Assembly (NCBI RefSeq): GCF_051859125.1
Contig: NZ_JBHYGG010000013.1
Location: 1 to 64,000, forward strand
Source: Gemmata sp051859125
GTDB lineage: Bacteria; Planctomycetota; Planctomycetia; Gemmatales; Gemmataceae
Reading direction: 5' to 3'
Length of the DNA stretch: 64,000 nucleotides
Part shown: positions 17,534 through 26,275 of the stretch, piece by piece
Numbering within the stretch: the first letter of the stretch is position 1
Layout: every line of letters begins with the position of its first letter
Notes under the pieces: model-generated
What the model was told of the DNA's origin: nothing
The model's database searches: none
What the model saw: the letters and a program-made list of their open reading frames with translations, nothing else
Program-made: the position numbers and the translations under genes

Positions 17534-18325
17534 TCAGTGCCGCTCGGCGTCGGTGACGGGGCGCACGGCCATTTGCTGGGCGTCGAGGCCGCCGTCCACG
17601 GTGAACACGCTCCCGGTCGAGTACGACGCCCGGTCCGACGCCAGGAAGACGTACCACCACGCGACGTCCTCGACGGTGGCGATGCGGCGGACCGGGATCT
17701 GCGCGATCACCGCTTCGCGCTCGGCCGGGCTGGACTTCAGGCCGAAGTCGGTGAGCGGCGTCTCGACCAGCCCCGGCGCGACCGCGGCCGTGGTGAAGCC
17801 GTGCGGGGCGAGTTCGACCGCGAGTTGCCGCGTGAGCGCGTTCACCGCCCCCTTGCTCGCGTCGTAGAGGGTGTGCAGCGGCTCGGACCGGGTCCCGTTG
17901 AGCGACGTGCTGAACAGGATGCGGCCGCCGCGCTTCGCGGCCGCGGCCCGCCGCACCACCTCCCGCGCGACCGCGACCGGCACCCACACGTTGAGCCGGA
18001 ACACGAAATCGAAGTGGTCGCGGGTGATCTGGTCGAGCGGCGGCTCCTTGTAGGTGCCGAGGTTGTTCACGAGCACGTCGATGCCGCCGAACGCGGCCCA
18101 CGCCTCGGCGACGAGCCGCTCGGGCTCGCCGTCCTTGAGCAGGTCGGCCTGCACATACCGGGTGTGCTGGTAGTCGCTGAGGAGCCGTTGAACGTCCGGG
18201 CACTTCGCGAGCGGCTTCTCGCTGGTGACGACGACCTTCGCGCCGCTGGCCGCGAACGCCTGCGCGACGCCGAGGCCGATCCCCTGGCTGCTCCCCGTCA
18301 CGAGCGCCGACTTCCCCGGCAGCAT
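17534..18325 (-). CDS. Short-chain dehydrogenase/reductase (SDR), classical
   Basis: A 263-residue SDR with the nucleotide-binding motif TGSSQGIG (10-17), NNLG (87-90), Ser139/Ser141, Tyr154 and Lys158 (YDASK) and a C-terminal SVFTVDGGLDAQ. It reads towards the Fae homologue and stops 6 bp from it. The substrate is not apparent; sugar or polyol oxidation is common for relatives. GGGGAA lies about 8 bases before the ATG. It diverges from the SMP-30 gene at 18395, 69 bp away. Confidence 0.92.
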   Translation of the reverse strand: MLPGKSALVTGSSQGIGLGVAQAFAASGAKVVVTSEKPLAKCPDVQRLLSDYQHTRYVQADLLKDGEPERLVAEAWAAFGGIDVLVNNLGTYKEPPLDQITRDHFDFVFRLNVWVPVAVAREVVRRAAAAKRGGRILFSTSLNGTRSEPLHTLYDASKGAVNALTRQLAVELAPHGFTTAAVAPGLVETPLTDFGLKSSPAEREAVIAQIPVRRIATVEDVAWWYVFLASDRASYSTGSVFTVDGGLDAQQMAVRPVTDAERH

Positions 18326-18394
18326 GACCGATTCCCCGACTGGTGAACGCTCCGTATTCGGGATACGTTACGGACACCACCGCGAGGGACCACG

Positions 18395-19360
18395 ATGCGA
18401 TCCACCGAAGCCCAGAAGTACATCACGCCCGGGACGGAAGAACCGAAGTTCCTGCCGGAAGGCCCGCGGATGATGTCGGTTTCGGGGCACTCGGTACTCG
18501 TATGGGTCAACATCCAGACCGCGGCCCTCGCGACCACAGGCAATCTCCACGCACACCATACTGAAGAGCTGCTGGACGACTTTTCGATGCCGTGCCCAGG
18601 GCGGCCGGGGTTTAGCCTTCCAGTTCTCAACGGTGATAAGGCGCTTGTGGGGGTCGAGAAGCAACTCCGCGTCTGCGATCTTGCCACGGCCGAGTGGTCC
18701 GATTCGCTCGCCACGATCCCCGACAACAACCCGCGGACCATTATCAACGACGGCGAGGTCGTGCCCGGCGGGAGGGCGGTCGTGTTCGGCACCAAGGACA
18801 CGCACTTCAAGGAGCCGATCGCGCACCTGTACCTGTGGACGGCCGACGACAACCGGGTGTCGGTCCTCGCCGACAAGCAGCTCTGCTCGAACGGGAAGGT
18901 GTTCCGCACCGACGACCGCGGGCTGATCCTCTACGACATCGACACGCCAACCAAGAAGGTCGTGCGGTACCGGCTCGACGTCGCTTCCCGCACCGCCACG
19001 CCCGACGGTGTCGCCATCGACCTCGCCGAACAGGTCGGCTTCCCGGACGGTATGTGCGACTGCGGCGACGGCACCGTCATCATCGCGTTCTACAACCCGG
19101 ACTACGCCGACGCCGGGAAGGCGATCAGGTTCGATCTCGCGACAGGCAAGGCCGTTGAAGAGTGGACGACACCCGGCTCGCCGCGGGTGACGTGCCCGCT
19201 ACTCGTTCAGCGGCCGGACGGCGTAAAGCTGATTCTGACCACCGCGACCGAGGGGATGCCGGCCGAGGTGCGGGCGCGGTGCCCGAACGCCGGTTGCCTG
19301 TTCATCGCCGACACGCACCTCGACGCGTGCCCCGAACCGGAACTCGTGCGGATACCATAA
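18395..19360 (+). CDS. SMP-30/gluconolactonase/regucalcin-like beta-propeller protein
   Basis: A 321-residue six-bladed propeller protein. The family metal-site landmarks are present: the Glu of EGPRMM near residue 22, NDGEVVPGGRAVVFGTKD for the Asn/Asp pair, and FPDGMCDCGDGTVIIAFY. Enzymes of this family hydrolyse aldonolactones such as gluconolactone with a divalent metal. Compared with many relatives the canonical WxEGP entry is slightly altered (LPEGP), and the C-terminus holds three Cys. The divergent SDR at 17534 could produce a lactone substrate, but this is inference. GAGGGA precedes the ATG. Confidence 0.85.
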   Translation: MRSTEAQKYITPGTEEPKFLPEGPRMMSVSGHSVLVWVNIQTAALATTGNLHAHHTEELLDDFSMPCPGRPGFSLPVLNGDKALVGVEKQLRVCDLATAEWSDSLATIPDNNPRTIINDGEVVPGGRAVVFGTKDTHFKEPIAHLYLWTADDNRVSVLADKQLCSNGKVFRTDDRGLILYDIDTPTKKVVRYRLDVASRTATPDGVAIDLAEQVGFPDGMCDCGDGTVIIAFYNPDYADAGKAIRFDLATGKAVEEWTTPGSPRVTCPLLVQRPDGVKLILTTATEGMPAEVRARCPNAGCLFIADTHLDACPEPELVRIP

Positions 19361-19536
19361 ATTCGCTGGTCGAGTGTGTCGAATGCGTTCAGAACCGGCG
19401 ATAATTCCGGGTGGCGAAATCCGTCGAGTAAGTTATGCTGTGAACGAGCGCGCGGTGTCGTTCTCCCCAATCAGGTCTCATAACCGCCACTCCGCGTGTC
19501 CGCTGATTCATTCCTCCAGGTCCGGAAGGCTCACCC

Positions 19537-20550
19537 ATGCGGCCCCTCGCTTCCCGACAGCGCGGCTTCACACTGATCGAATTGCTGGTCGTCATCGCCA
19601 TCATCGCGATTCTGATTGGCCTCCTTCTGCCGGCCGTGCAGAAGGTCCGCGAGGCCGCCGCCCGGACCAAGTGTACCAACAACATCAAGCAGATCGCACT
19701 CGCGTGCCACGCCTACGCCGACGCGACCGGCGGCATCCCGGCGGCGTGCATCATGAACAGCTACACGGAGTACCCGTACACCAACGAGATCGGGCCGAAC
19801 TGGGCGATCCTGATCCTCCCGTACATCGAGCAGGGGAACCTGTTCAACCAGTACGCGACGAGTATCAACTTGCACATGGCGGGGGTGACCACCGACGCCG
19901 GCTGGAAGACGATCCGCGGCACATCGGTCTCGACCTACCTGTGCCCGACCGACCCGTACAACCAGTCGGATTACACCGCGGGTGCGAACGGGAGCCTCGC
20001 GAATGTGAGCAACTGGAAGCGCGGCAACTACGGCGCGAACGTCGGGCCTTTCCATACGCTCAGCGGCCACCAAAATCAGGCCGCACCTGTCGGGGACTGG
20101 GGCTTCGTGGGCCGCGGGCCGTTCACGATGGTCGTCGGGAACTACCGCCGCATCGGGCTCGGCATTCAGGGCATCCCTGACGGTAGCTCGAACACAATCC
20201 TCATTAACGAACTCCGCGCGGCGATGGTCCCGACCGACGCTCGCGGGGTGTGGGCGTTCGGCCTCGCCGCGTCGAGCCTGACGGTGGGCAACGCGATGGG
20301 CGACTGCACCACTCCCAACGACAAGAACCCGCGTTCGGACGACATGAAGGACGCGGTCGAGGACGGGGCCAACAGCCTTGGGTCTTGCAGCGACTGCAGT
20401 AACAATCAGGGACAGGCCCGCAGCCTGCACACCGGCGGCGTGAACGCGGCGATGGCCGACGGCAGCGTCCGGTTCGTCCGCAACGACATCACTCGACAGG
20501 CGTGGTGGATCATCCAGGGGTCGCACGACGGCCAGGTGAACATCGACTGA
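19537..20550 (+). CDS. DUF1559 family pseudopilin-like protein
   Basis: A 337-residue protein with a type IV pilin-like prepilin signal: RGFTLIELLVVIAIIAILIG, then LLPAVQKVREAAAR. The cleavage site lies between Gly and Phe, with Glu at mature position 5. The remainder matches the planctomycete-specific DUF1559 family, including the WAILILPYIEQGNLFNQY region and the C-terminal H-x9-DG motif (HTGGVNAAMADGSVRF). It is thought to be exported and assembled or anchored like a type II secretion pseudopilin; the real function is not known. A close relative lies at 51632. GGAAGG precedes the ATG. Confidence 0.92.
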   Translation: MRPLASRQRGFTLIELLVVIAIIAILIGLLLPAVQKVREAAARTKCTNNIKQIALACHAYADATGGIPAACIMNSYTEYPYTNEIGPNWAILILPYIEQGNLFNQYATSINLHMAGVTTDAGWKTIRGTSVSTYLCPTDPYNQSDYTAGANGSLANVSNWKRGNYGANVGPFHTLSGHQNQAAPVGDWGFVGRGPFTMVVGNYRRIGLGIQGIPDGSSNTILINELRAAMVPTDARGVWAFGLAASSLTVGNAMGDCTTPNDKNPRSDDMKDAVEDGANSLGSCSDCSNNQGQARSLHTGGVNAAMADGSVRFVRNDITRQAWWIIQGSHDGQVNID

Positions 20551-20572
20551 CCGCGGAATTGTCCTGAAGCGT

Positions 20573-20600
20573 GAGGCCCGGGGGTGCCACCCCGGGCCTC
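20573..20600. terminator. Strong GC-rich hairpin between convergent genes
   Basis: GAGGCCCGGGG (20573-20583) pairs perfectly with CCCCGGGCCTC (20590-20600) around a 6-base loop. It lies 22 bases after the DUF1559 stop and 31 bases before the end of the convergent dehydratase gene. No T tract; it is probably a shared bidirectional 3' end. Confidence 0.6.
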
Positions 20601-20631
20601 GACCGTTGAGATCTCTCGTCGAGTTCCGCGA

Positions 20632-22200
20632 TTACAGGGTCGGGCCGATCGACCACGGGGCGAACTCCTCCTCGCCCACGCCGTTGATCTCGCTCTTGGT
20701 CCGCTCGCCGCTCGCGGTCGCCAGGATCTTCTCGAAGATCTCCTTGCCCACCTCGGCCACCGTCGCGCCCTCCAGCACTCGGCCGGCGTTGATGTCCATG
20801 TCGCCGATCATGTGGTTGTACAGCGGCGAGTTCGTCGCCACCTTGATGCTCGGGGCCGGCTTGCACCCGAACACGCTCCCGCGGCCGGTGGTGAACACGC
20901 ACACGTTCGCGCCGCCGGCCACGATGCCGGTCATGCTCACCGGGTCGTACCCCGGCGTGTCCATGACGACGAACCCCTTCGCGGTCACCGGCTCGGCGTA
21001 CTGGTACACGTCCACCATCGCCGTGCTGCCGGCCTTCGCGATCGCGCCCAGCGACTTCTCGTAGATCGTCGTCAGCCCGCCCTCCTTGTTCCCGGGTGAC
21101 GGGTTGTTATTGATCTCCGCCCCGAACATGCTCGTGTACTTCTCCCACCACTTGATGCGGGCCACGAGCTTCTCGCCGACCTCCTGCGACACGGCCCGGC
21201 GGGTCAGGATGTGCTCGGCCCCGTAAATCTCCGGCGTCTCGCCGAGGATGCTCGTCCCGCCCTGCTGGACGATGAGGTCGCTCGCCACGCCGAGCGCCGG
21301 GTTCGCGGTCACGCCGCTGTTCCCGTCCGACCCGCCGCAGTTCGTGCCGAGGATGATGTGCTTCGCCGAGATCGACGTGCGCTTCACGTCGTTCACCCGC
21401 GGCAGCATCTCGGCGACGGCCTTGACGCCGGCCTCGACGGTCTTGCCGATCCCGCCGCACTCCTGGATCGAGAGCGACACCGGGGCCGACTTCGCGCCGC
21501 TCAGTTGCACGAGGTCCAGGTGCTCGTTGTCGATGAGGTGCGAGGCCTGCACGATTTCGCAGCCGAGGCCAACGAGCAGGTACGCCCCGACGTTGGGGTG
21601 TCGGGCAAACCCGGCGAGGGTGCGGTCGAGTTGCTGGTGGTCCGGGCCGTCGTACTGCATCCCGCAGCCCTGGCGGTGGACGATGGCGACGATCCCGTCC
21701 ACGTTCGGGAACTTGTCGAGGATGCCGGCCGCCCGCACCCGCTCGGCGATGTACTTGCTGGTGCTCGCGGAGCAGTTCACCGTGCTGATGATGGCGAGGT
21801 AGTTGCGGGTGCCGTAGCGGAGGTGGTCCGGCTTGCCGGCCCCGCGGTCGTAGCCCATGAACGAGCGGTGCTCGGCCGGCGGCGGCATCGGGGCGGGCAC
21901 CTGGCTCGCGTAGGCGTAGTCCCGCTCGAACGCGCCGAGCTTCACGTTGTGGACGTGGATGTGCTCGCCCGGGTTCACGTCGCGGGCCGCGAACCCGATC
22001 ACCTGCCCGTACTTCAAAATCGGCTCGCCGGCCGCGATCGACCGCACCGCGACCTTGTGGCCCATGCGGATCGCGGCCGGGACGTGGAGGGTGCCGCCGT
22101 CGAAGGAGATGTCGGCCCCAGTCGGGATGGGCTTGCGGCAGACGGCGATGTTGTCCTGCGGGCGGAGGTGAACGGCGTACTCGGAGAGTGGGGTAGCCAC
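20632..22200 (-). CDS. UxaA/GarD family sugar-acid dehydratase (altronate/galactarate type)
   Basis: A 522-residue protein. Residues about 1-95 form a SAF-type domain (DNIAVCRKPIPTG, IAAGEPILKYGQVIGFA); the rest is the large UxaA/GarD catalytic domain with VNCSAST, HRQGCGMQYDG, LGTNCGGSDGNSG, ETPEIYGAEHIL and MDTPGYDPVSMTGIVAGGANV. The family removes water from altronate or galactarate with Fe2+, in uronate degradation; the exact substrate is not defined by sequence alone. GTG at 22200 with GAGGAA upstream marks the SAF domain start; the longer frame back to 22464 adds a non-homologous leader. Length matches GarD. Confidence 0.9.
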   Translation of the reverse strand: MATPLSEYAVHLRPQDNIAVCRKPIPTGADISFDGGTLHVPAAIRMGHKVAVRSIAAGEPILKYGQVIGFAARDVNPGEHIHVHNVKLGAFERDYAYASQVPAPMPPPAEHRSFMGYDRGAGKPDHLRYGTRNYLAIISTVNCSASTSKYIAERVRAAGILDKFPNVDGIVAIVHRQGCGMQYDGPDHQQLDRTLAGFARHPNVGAYLLVGLGCEIVQASHLIDNEHLDLVQLSGAKSAPVSLSIQECGGIGKTVEAGVKAVAEMLPRVNDVKRTSISAKHIILGTNCGGSDGNSGVTANPALGVASDLIVQQGGTSILGETPEIYGAEHILTRRAVSQEVGEKLVARIKWWEKYTSMFGAEINNNPSPGNKEGGLTTIYEKSLGAIAKAGSTAMVDVYQYAEPVTAKGFVVMDTPGYDPVSMTGIVAGGANVCVFTTGRGSVFGCKPAPSIKVATNSPLYNHMIGDMDINAGRVLEGATVAEVGKEIFEKILATASGERTKSEINGVGEEEFAPWSIGPTL

Positions 22201-22391
22201 GTGCGATTCCTCGGTGACGGCGGGTATCCAGTCAGGGTAGTGAACGGCGGGGGGCGTTGTAAACGGCGGGACCGCGGGAACGGTGCGGAAACCCAGACGG
22301 GGCAGCCCCGCCGGGGGACGGGCGGCACGGGTTGTAGGGTTCGCTCGGGTGCGGGGCGGGGGTGTTCCGGGCGGGCGGCTAAAGTCCGCTG

Positions 22392-22419
22392 TTGCGTGGG
22401 TGATACGGCGTTGTAGAAT
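22392..22419 (+). promoter_or_regulatory. Candidate sigma70-like promoter
   Basis: TTGCGT (22392-22397) and TAGAAT (22414-22419) are separated by 16 bases in the 345-bp divergent region between the dehydratase and the small membrane protein gene. The -10 matches five of six consensus bases, the -35 only three. Confidence 0.35.
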
Positions 22420-22545
22420 TGCCCAACACTTGACGCCTGCCCGTGTCCGTAACCGGCGGCTCACCCTATCCTGACGGCCAACACGTTACGGGCCAGGGGG
22501 CCGGTGCATGTCCGCTTGTGCCGCGAGGCTGTGAAAGGTCGGGCG

Positions 22546-22755
22546 ATGGACAAAGCTCTCTGTTACGGGTCGCTCGCCGTCGCGATCCTGATGATGATCC
22601 TGTTCCTCCTCGACCTCATCATCGGGGTGCCGTTCGCGCCCAAGGTCGTCGACGCGAAGGACGGGAACCCGTTCGCGTTCGTGGACGTACTCGGGTTCCT
22701 GGCGTCGGCGATCGTCGCGTACCTCGCGTTCAACGCCTCGAAGGACCTGAAGTGA
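22546..22755 (+). CDS. Small membrane protein with two transmembrane segments
   Basis: A 69-residue protein with hydrophobic segments at about 5-27 and 44-62 joined by a short loop (KVVDAKDGNPF). No family is recognised. The ATG at 22546 is chosen because it starts directly before the first membrane helix and AAAGGT lies about 8 bases upstream; an ATG at 22504 would add 14 polar residues. It ends 9 bp from the convergent cobA-hemD gene. Confidence 0.7.
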   Translation: MDKALCYGSLAVAILMMILFLLDLIIGVPFAPKVVDAKDGNPFAFVDVLGFLASAIVAYLAFNASKDLK

Positions 22756-22764
22756 CCCGGCCGC

Positions 22765-24315
22765 TCAGTGGGCCGGCTCGGCCCGCGCCAGCCGCACGAC
22801 CGCGTCGATCAGCCCGTCTTCCGTGAACACGTCTGCTTCGGCTGCAACGGGATACCCCAAGTCGCGGATTGCCTTACCCGTTTCCGGGCTGATCGCGACC
22901 AGGTGGACCTCTCCGCGGGCGACCCGCCCGCGGATCGTCTCGTCGAACGCGCCCAGCACCCCGCGGGCGATGTTGGAACTCGGCAGCGTGACGTACCGGA
23001 TCTCGCCGCGCCGCAGCGCGTCGAGGACCGCGCCCTCGGGCGCGACCGCGTCCACCTGGTCGTACACGGTGACCTGTTCCACCGCGGCCGCGACCCGCGC
23101 CAGTTCCTGCCGGAGCAGGTCGCGGCCGCGGTTCGCCCGCGCCAGCAGCACCCGCTGCCCGGTGACGTGCGGCCCGAGCGCGACCGCGAGCCCCTCGGAC
23201 GAGAACGTGGCTTCGGGGACCACGTCGGCCCGCACCCGGTACTCCCGCAGCGCGGCCGCGGTCTTCGGGCCGATGGTCGCGATCCTCACCCGGCCGAGCA
23301 CCCGCAGGTCGAGCCCGAGCGCGTCGACGCGGCGGAGCAGGGCGTGGACCCCGTTGGCGCTCGTGAACACGAGCCAGTCCCACTCGCCCCGCTGGAGCTG
23401 CGCGACCGCGGCGTCGGTCCCGCCGAGGTCGGCCGGCTCGCAGATGTCCACGGCGCTGAGCCGCGACACGACCGCCCCGAGGTGCTCGAGCTTCCGCACC
23501 ATCCCGAGCGCCTGGTGCCGCGGCCGGGTGACGAGGACGCGGCGGCCGAACAGCGGCCGCGACTCGTACCACGGGGTCGCGGAGCGGCGGGCGATTGCGT
23601 CGCCGATGAGGATGAGCCCGGGGGCCTCCAGGCCGCCGTGACGGCGGGCGTCCTCGATCTTGTCGAGGGCCGCGTACACCGACCGCTGCTCGCCCGACGA
23701 CACCCGTTCGACGACCGCGGCCGGGGTCTTCGGGTCCTTCCCGTGCTTCAGCAGCTCCGAGACGATGATCGGCAGCCGGGCGATCCCCATGTAGATCGCG
23801 AGCGTGCCGGGGAACGCGGAGAGGGCCTTCCAGTCGATGCGGCTGCCGGGCTTGTTCGGCAGCTCGTGCCCGGTGACGAACGCGATGGCGCTGGCGTGGT
23901 CGCGGTGCGTCAGCGGGATCTCCAGGTACGCGCCGGCGGCGACCGCGGCCGTGACCCCGGGCACGATCTCGTAGGCGATCCCGGCGGTCCGCAGCGCCTC
24001 GGCCTCCTCGCCCCCGCGGCCGAAGATGAGCGGGTCGCCGCCCTTGAGCCGCACCACGGTTTTCCCGGCGCGGGCCGTCTCGATCAGGAGCGAGTGGATG
24101 TGCGGGTACTTGTCCGGGTGCTGGCCCGGCAGCTCGCGGACGCACATCTTGTGGGCGGTCGGCGCCGCGAACTCCAGCAGCCGCTCGGGGACCAGTTGGT
24201 CGTAGAGCACCAGGTCGGCGCGGGCCAGCACCTCGGCGGCGCGGAGCGTCAGCAGCCCGGGGCTCCCCGGCCCCGCGCCCACCAAGAACACCAGCGGTTG
24301 CGACGGGTCAGTCAT
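22765..24315 (-). CDS. cobA-hemD: Fused uroporphyrinogen-III C-methyltransferase / uroporphyrinogen-III synthase
   Basis: A 516-residue bifunctional protein. Residues 1-245 are a SUMT (CobA) domain: VGAGPGSPGLLTLRAAEVL, RLKGGDPLIFGRGGEEAEAL and the EIVPGVTAA segment bind S-adenosylmethionine and the tetrapyrrole. Residues 255-510 are a HemD domain (RVLVTRPRHQA, LVFTSANGVHALLRR, ATIGPKTAAAL, VTLPSSNIARG). The protein would close hydroxymethylbilane to uroporphyrinogen III and methylate it to precorrin-2, the branch towards siroheme and cobalamin. GAGGTCAA lies immediately before the ATG. It is downstream of tatC on the same strand (112 bp), so co-transcription is possible. Confidence 0.95.
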   Translation of the reverse strand: MTDPSQPLVFLVGAGPGSPGLLTLRAAEVLARADLVLYDQLVPERLLEFAAPTAHKMCVRELPGQHPDKYPHIHSLLIETARAGKTVVRLKGGDPLIFGRGGEEAEALRTAGIAYEIVPGVTAAVAAGAYLEIPLTHRDHASAIAFVTGHELPNKPGSRIDWKALSAFPGTLAIYMGIARLPIIVSELLKHGKDPKTPAAVVERVSSGEQRSVYAALDKIEDARRHGGLEAPGLILIGDAIARRSATPWYESRPLFGRRVLVTRPRHQALGMVRKLEHLGAVVSRLSAVDICEPADLGGTDAAVAQLQRGEWDWLVFTSANGVHALLRRVDALGLDLRVLGRVRIATIGPKTAAALREYRVRADVVPEATFSSEGLAVALGPHVTGQRVLLARANRGRDLLRQELARVAAAVEQVTVYDQVDAVAPEGAVLDALRRGEIRYVTLPSSNIARGVLGAFDETIRGRVARGEVHLVAISPETGKAIRDLGYPVAAEADVFTEDGLIDAVVRLARAEPAH

Positions 24316-24427
24316 TTGACCTCGGGAACCCTGTACCTGCGGAATGGGGACCGCGGCAACCGCCGCCCTCGACGACTCGTCCTCGGTTCCGCGCTCCCCG
24401 TTCAGCGTTCCGCACTTCGGGGTGCCG

Positions 24428-25705
24428 TCAGACGGCGACTTCCTCGGCCTCGGCCTCTTCGAGGGCCTCGTGCGCCGCCGGGAAGTAGTGGCACACCGCG
24501 ATCCCGAGCAGGTACAGGCCGAACATCGGCACGAACATGTACAGCATCGTGATGACGTCCGGGGTCGGGGTGATGAGCGCCGCGAACACGGCCATCACCA
24601 TGAACGCCTGCCGCCACTTCGAGAGGTAGTCCGCGGCGGTGAAGACGCCGATGCGGTTGAGGAACACCATGAGCAGCGGCGTCTGGAACGAGACGCCGAA
24701 CACGAGGGGCAGGACGAGGGCTAACCCGAGCCACTCGCGGAGGCGGATCTCCGGGTCCAGCCCGAGCCACTCGTTGAACCCGAGCAGTGCCTTGACGGCC
24801 CCAGGGAGGACGATGAACTGGCACAGCACCACGCCCGCGAGGAACAGCACCAGGCTCGGCGCGAACATGCTGTAGATGTGCTGCCGCTCGTGCGGGTACA
24901 GCCCGGCCCCGACGAACGCCCAGAACTGGTACAGCAGGAACGGGCTCGCGAGCACGATGCTGCACAGGATCGACACCTTGAAGTACACGACGAACCCCTC
25001 CTGCACGCTCAGCGTGCTGAGGTACTGCCGGTTCTCCAGGAGTCCCTCGCCCATGTTCGTCAGGTGGGTGAACCGGGCCGGGACGACCAGGGCCTCGATC
25101 TCGACCTCCTTCGCCTTGACCTGCCCGGCCGGGAGCCCGAGTGCCTCCGCGAGCGGGGCCGTCGGGAGGACGATGGGCATCTTCACGGGCGTCAGGCGGA
25201 GGATCGTGATCTCCTCGGGGGAGAGGGCCGTGAGGCTGTTGTTGTTCGCTTCCAGCTTCCGCTGGATCGCCTGCGGCGTTTTCACGTAGATCGCCAACTC
25301 GTCCGGGGTCAGGTCGTCGGGCTTGCCCCCCGCCATCTCCACCTTCTCCAGTATGCGCAGGGTCTCCCGCTTCTGCTCCGACGTGGCCGTCGCGGCCGCC
25401 CCGAGTTTCTCCCTCGCAACTTTTTCGATTCGACGGTAGTAGAAGTCGCGGACCTGCGACTCGACGGGCTCGGTGATGACCTTGAGCATCGGCTTTCCGA
25501 CGCCGATCCGCGGGTTCTTCATCGCGTCGCCGACGCCGTCGAGGACGAACCCGATGACCAGGAAGAAGCACAGCCACTTGATCGCGTTGAACATCCGCAC
25601 GCGGAGTTCTTCGATGTGCTCGCCGAACGACATCCTCGTGTCTTTGAAGATGTCGTCCGGATACTCGCCGTACTTGTTTTTCGTGGGTCGACTGGTCGCG
25701 GCCAT
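24428..25705 (-). CDS. tatC: Twin-arginine translocase subunit TatC with enlarged first periplasmic loop
   Basis: A 425-residue protein, well above the usual 240-270 residues for TatC. The core is clear: MSFGEHIEELRVRMFNAIKW before the first membrane helix, YQFWAFVGAGLYPHERQHI for the second/third helix region, and SFQTPLLMVFLNRIGV and ITPTPDVITMLYMFVPMFGLYLLGI at the end. Between the first helix (about 40-60) and the second (about 245) lies an insert of roughly 170 residues, charged and partly helical, predicted to be periplasmic. TatC recognises twin-arginine signals such as that of the DUF1501 protein at 53119. No tatA or tatB is next to it. Confidence 0.94.
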   Translation of the reverse strand: MAATSRPTKNKYGEYPDDIFKDTRMSFGEHIEELRVRMFNAIKWLCFFLVIGFVLDGVGDAMKNPRIGVGKPMLKVITEPVESQVRDFYYRRIEKVAREKLGAAATATSEQKRETLRILEKVEMAGGKPDDLTPDELAIYVKTPQAIQRKLEANNNSLTALSPEEITILRLTPVKMPIVLPTAPLAEALGLPAGQVKAKEVEIEALVVPARFTHLTNMGEGLLENRQYLSTLSVQEGFVVYFKVSILCSIVLASPFLLYQFWAFVGAGLYPHERQHIYSMFAPSLVLFLAGVVLCQFIVLPGAVKALLGFNEWLGLDPEIRLREWLGLALVLPLVFGVSFQTPLLMVFLNRIGVFTAADYLSKWRQAFMVMAVFAALITPTPDVITMLYMFVPMFGLYLLGIAVCHYFPAAHEALEEAEAEEVAV

Positions 25706-25974
25706 GTGGACGGACCCCGCGGTAGGGTGTTACCCAACCCCGGAGCGGAGGTGCCCGAACGGTTGGCGAAGTACGAGGTAGGTGCGGAAGGTCGGTGTCA
25801 TCTTAGGGAACCGGCCGCCCCCGCTCAAGGCGGGGTTGCGGGGGCGAATTGTGCCGGATACGCCGCCGGGCCGCACCCGCGGCCGGCCCGCCGCGTGCGG
25901 ATTCCCCGCAACGCGCGGCGAGAGCAGCGAATAATGACCCCGGACGGGTTCCGGCCGATGCGAAGGAGTCTCCC

Positions 25975-26196
25975 ATGCGCCGGGTGCTGATCGTCGGACT
26001 GCTGCTGATGTCGTGCGCCGCGTGTACGCGGTTCGCCGGCCCGCTCGCGGTGCGGCAGATGGACCGGGCCGACGCCCCCGGGTACACGATCGAGGAGCAG
26101 CAGAAGCGCGGCCGCGCGCGGCTCGCGATCACCGAGGACGATTGGGCCGTCGGCCCGAACGCCTACATCGACCGCCCCAGCCCCATCGGGCGGTGA
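25975..26196 (+). CDS. Small putative lipoprotein
   Basis: A 73-residue protein with a short hydrophobic signal, VLIVGLLLMSCAAC, that offers two possible lipobox Cys residues (LMSC or CAAC). The mature part is only about 57 residues, polar, with no recognised domain. GAAGGAG precedes the ATG at 25975. It is convergent with the DUF4159 gene, and a family A repeat lies between them. Confidence 0.7.
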   Translation: MRRVLIVGLLLMSCAACTRFAGPLAVRQMDRADAPGYTIEEQQKRGRARLAITEDDWAVGPNAYIDRPSPIGR

Positions 26197-26203
26197 CGCG
26201 GTT

Positions 26204-26269
26204 GAGCCACCGGGCTTGCCCCCGTGGGGGGCAAACCGCAGAAGACCACGGGGATGAACCCCGCGGCTC
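26204..26269. repeat. Imperfect inverted repeat, family A
   Basis: Arms at 26204-26227 and 26246-26269 relate to the perfect element at 6626-6700 (GAGCCACGGGGTTCG type) but with several mismatches. It fills most of the 79-bp gap between two convergent genes, again at their 3' ends. Confidence 0.7.
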
Positions 26270-26275
26270 GATACA

